Shown: piece after piece, positions 32,327-33,257 of the stretch | Position numbering within the stretch: the first letter of the stretch is position 1 | How the letters are laid out: every line of letters starts with the position of its first letter | DNA from: a candidate division TM6 bacterium UASB340 | GTDB lineage: Bacteria > Babelota > Babeliae > Babelales > UASB340 | Assembly (NCBI GenBank): GCA_001468925.1 | Contig: LDIX01000001.1 | Coordinates: 58,477 to 91,733 of the forward strand | Length of the DNA: 33,257 nt | Direction of reading: 5' to 3' | Position numbers and translations under genes: made by a program | Notes under the pieces: model-generated | What the model saw: only the letters and a program-made list of their open reading frames with translations | What the model was told of the DNA's origin: nothing | Databases searched by the model: none

Positions 32327-32887
32327 ATGAGTATTTTAAAGAATAAAAATATTTTAATAAACATTGCGTCAATAGCGATAATATTTTCTACTCTGGCTTT
32401 TTATTTTTTAAAAAGCGATTCAAGTAAAACTGATCAAAATCAAGTTGAAAATATACAAGACAAACAAATTAATAAATATCAATTAAAATATGTAAAAAAA
32501 TTAGAAAACGCACCTGTTTACGATTATCAAAACATGCTTGCATTAGTTGAAGAATGCAGACAAATTAAAACAAAATTTTATTCTGATTTCAACAATTTTA
32601 TAACCGAAAAAATTAATTTAAAATCACTAAAAAATATGTTGGAAAAATTACAAAAAGAACGCGATATGTTCAGAACATATCTTTACGAAAACAACGTATT
32701 TCATAATAGAACCGAAGCATCAAGAAAAAGAGATTCTTTAAAATACTATTTTCGAGTAATAGAAGATAATCTTGATGAAGTAAAAAACATGATAGAGAAA
32801 TTTAGTCTAAATATAAAACTAAAAATTAATGATCACATTAATGATTCTTACTTAGAAAAAGCAATTAAATTAAGTAGCCTTGATTAA
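32327..32887 (+). CDS. N-terminally anchored coiled-coil protein, function unknown
   Basis: 186 aa. Residues 8-27 (ILINIASIAIIFSTLAFYFL) form one membrane segment or uncleaved signal. The rest is strongly helical and charged, with heptad-like stretches (LKSLKNMLEKLQKERDMFRT, VIEDNLDEVKNMIEKF), so probably a periplasmic coiled coil. Not recognised. Its TAA stop overlaps the left direct repeat of the MITE-like element, which evidently inserted right at the gene's end without truncating it: the sequence after the right repeat continues as non-coding. Confidence 0.65.
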   Translation: MSILKNKNILINIASIAIIFSTLAFYFLKSDSSKTDQNQVENIQDKQINKYQLKYVKKLENAPVYDYQNMLALVEECRQIKTKFYSDFNNFITEKINLKSLKNMLEKLQKERDMFRTYLYENNVFHNRTEASRKRDSLKYYFRVIEDNLDEVKNMIEKFSLNIKLKINDHINDSYLEKAIKLSSLD

Positions 32888-33229
32888 GCAACGCAAACTC
32901 AATAATTAACTAATTTATAATTTATGTTTATTTTGTCTGCTATGACTGTTATCCAACCGTTGCATAAAGCTTACGACTTCTCTAAAGCTTCGACGGACAA
33001 GTCGGCGGACAGGTATTGGATCCAACCCGTTGTGTATCGAACGGCGATAGACATTCGCTAACCCAATATCGCCCATCTAAAGTGGGCTGACTCGAATTTA
33101 TTGTATAAAACAAAAAAAGCCTGCCTCTGGCATGGCGTTACTGTGGTAGCGAAGGGCTATCGCCCTTCGCGCACAGCGCAAAACTACTTTTTGTTAAAAA
33201 TTAATTATTGAGTTTGCTTTAAGCAACGC
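32884..33229. mobile_element. MITE-like non-autonomous element with terminal inverted repeats and flanking direct repeats
   Basis: 17-bp perfect terminal inverted repeats GCAAACTCAATAATTAA (32893-32909) and TTAATTATTGAGTTTGC (33201-33217) enclose about 290 bp with no credible gene. Just outside lie direct repeats TTAAGCAACGC (32884-32894 and 33219-33229; 9 bp strictly outside the inverted repeats on the left), as left by transposition. The inside is much richer in G+C than the genome and hairpin-rich (perfect 9-bp stem GCGAAGGGC/GCCCTTCGC at 33149-33170; CCCA/TGGG hairpin near 33085; a GGACAAGTCGGCGGACA stretch near 32994). No transposase, so it would need one in trans. The family is unknown. 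Confidence 0.75.
33149..33170. repeat. perfect GC-rich hairpin inside the MITE-like element
   Basis: GCGAAGGGC, loop TATC, GCCCTTCGC. The strongest stem in the element and far above local base composition. Confidence 0.85.
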
Positions 33230-33257
33230 TTTTCTTCAAAAACTTATTAATTTTTTT

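Noticed and set aside
32990-33115. Possible small gene in the GC-rich interior of the MITE-like element
   Set aside because: All frames are short, with no ribosome-binding site; the sequence is dominated by hairpins and short repeats.

Overview
This is an AT-rich (by eye well over 65% A+T) bacterial chromosome segment with the standard bacterial code (TGA acts as stop) and very tight packing. Housekeeping genes for peptidoglycan (murA, glmS), Kdo/LPS (kdsB), a lipoprotein with a lipobox and several Sec-type signal peptides show a Gram-negative cell with an outer membrane. The streamlined layout, many small secreted proteins of no recognised family, an OPT-family transporter and the general look of the proteins suggest a host-associated lineage. 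Candidatus Dependentiae (TM6), the endosymbionts of protists, is my best guess from memory of such genomes, not from a search.

Layout. 1-263: leftward tRNA cluster Tyr-Gly-Thr(partial), an order that in many bacteria precedes tuf. 390-11154: housekeeping genes on both strands (tsaE, a YacP/NYN RNase, an isolated atpG, a Nudix hydrolase, murA, kdsB, a VanX/DdpX-type dipeptidase, tdk, radA, glmS, rpsI, tRNA-Thr(CGT), a DksA/TraR zinc-finger protein, tadA). 11363-13795: gyrB with a clear terminator. 13827-16676: sufC-sufB-sufD. 16789-18967: envelope or secreted proteins (glycine-zipper lipoprotein, Cys-containing secreted/anchored protein, BatE-like TPR/SH3 protein).

19043-25994 is the accessory heart of the window: a leftward polymorphic toxin-immunity island. 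Two secreted toxins (24538-25623 and 22974-24053) share signal peptide, a degenerate Hint domain and a Lys-rich linker, and have related but diverged C-terminal toxin domains. Each is followed by a diverged member of one immunity-like family. Next comes a headless, frameshifted third toxin cassette with a DUF4258-like tip (22062-22570), its probable immunity gene, a further immunity candidate, two more members of the immunity family without toxins, and a secreted protein. The island is bracketed by a 101-bp direct repeat (18942-19042 and 25995-26095, one mismatch). That repeat duplicates the promoter/RBS/start region of the left-flanking BatE-like gene, so a copy of that region now reads into the island just upstream of the first toxin. 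A decayed transposase fragment sits at the left edge and GC-rich hairpins at the right edge.

26138-30549: a small TTG-started membrane protein, two tandem polytopic membrane proteins that look like paralogs, and topA. 30552-32180: an OPT-family transporter. 32327-32887: an N-terminally anchored coiled-coil protein. Its stop codon lies in the direct repeat of a roughly 325-bp MITE-like element with 17-bp perfect terminal inverted repeats and GC-rich hairpins inside (32884-33229).

The most notable content is the toxin-immunity island, with catalytically eroded Hint domains, repeat-bounded insertion and cassette shuffling, followed by the MITE-like element at the right end.
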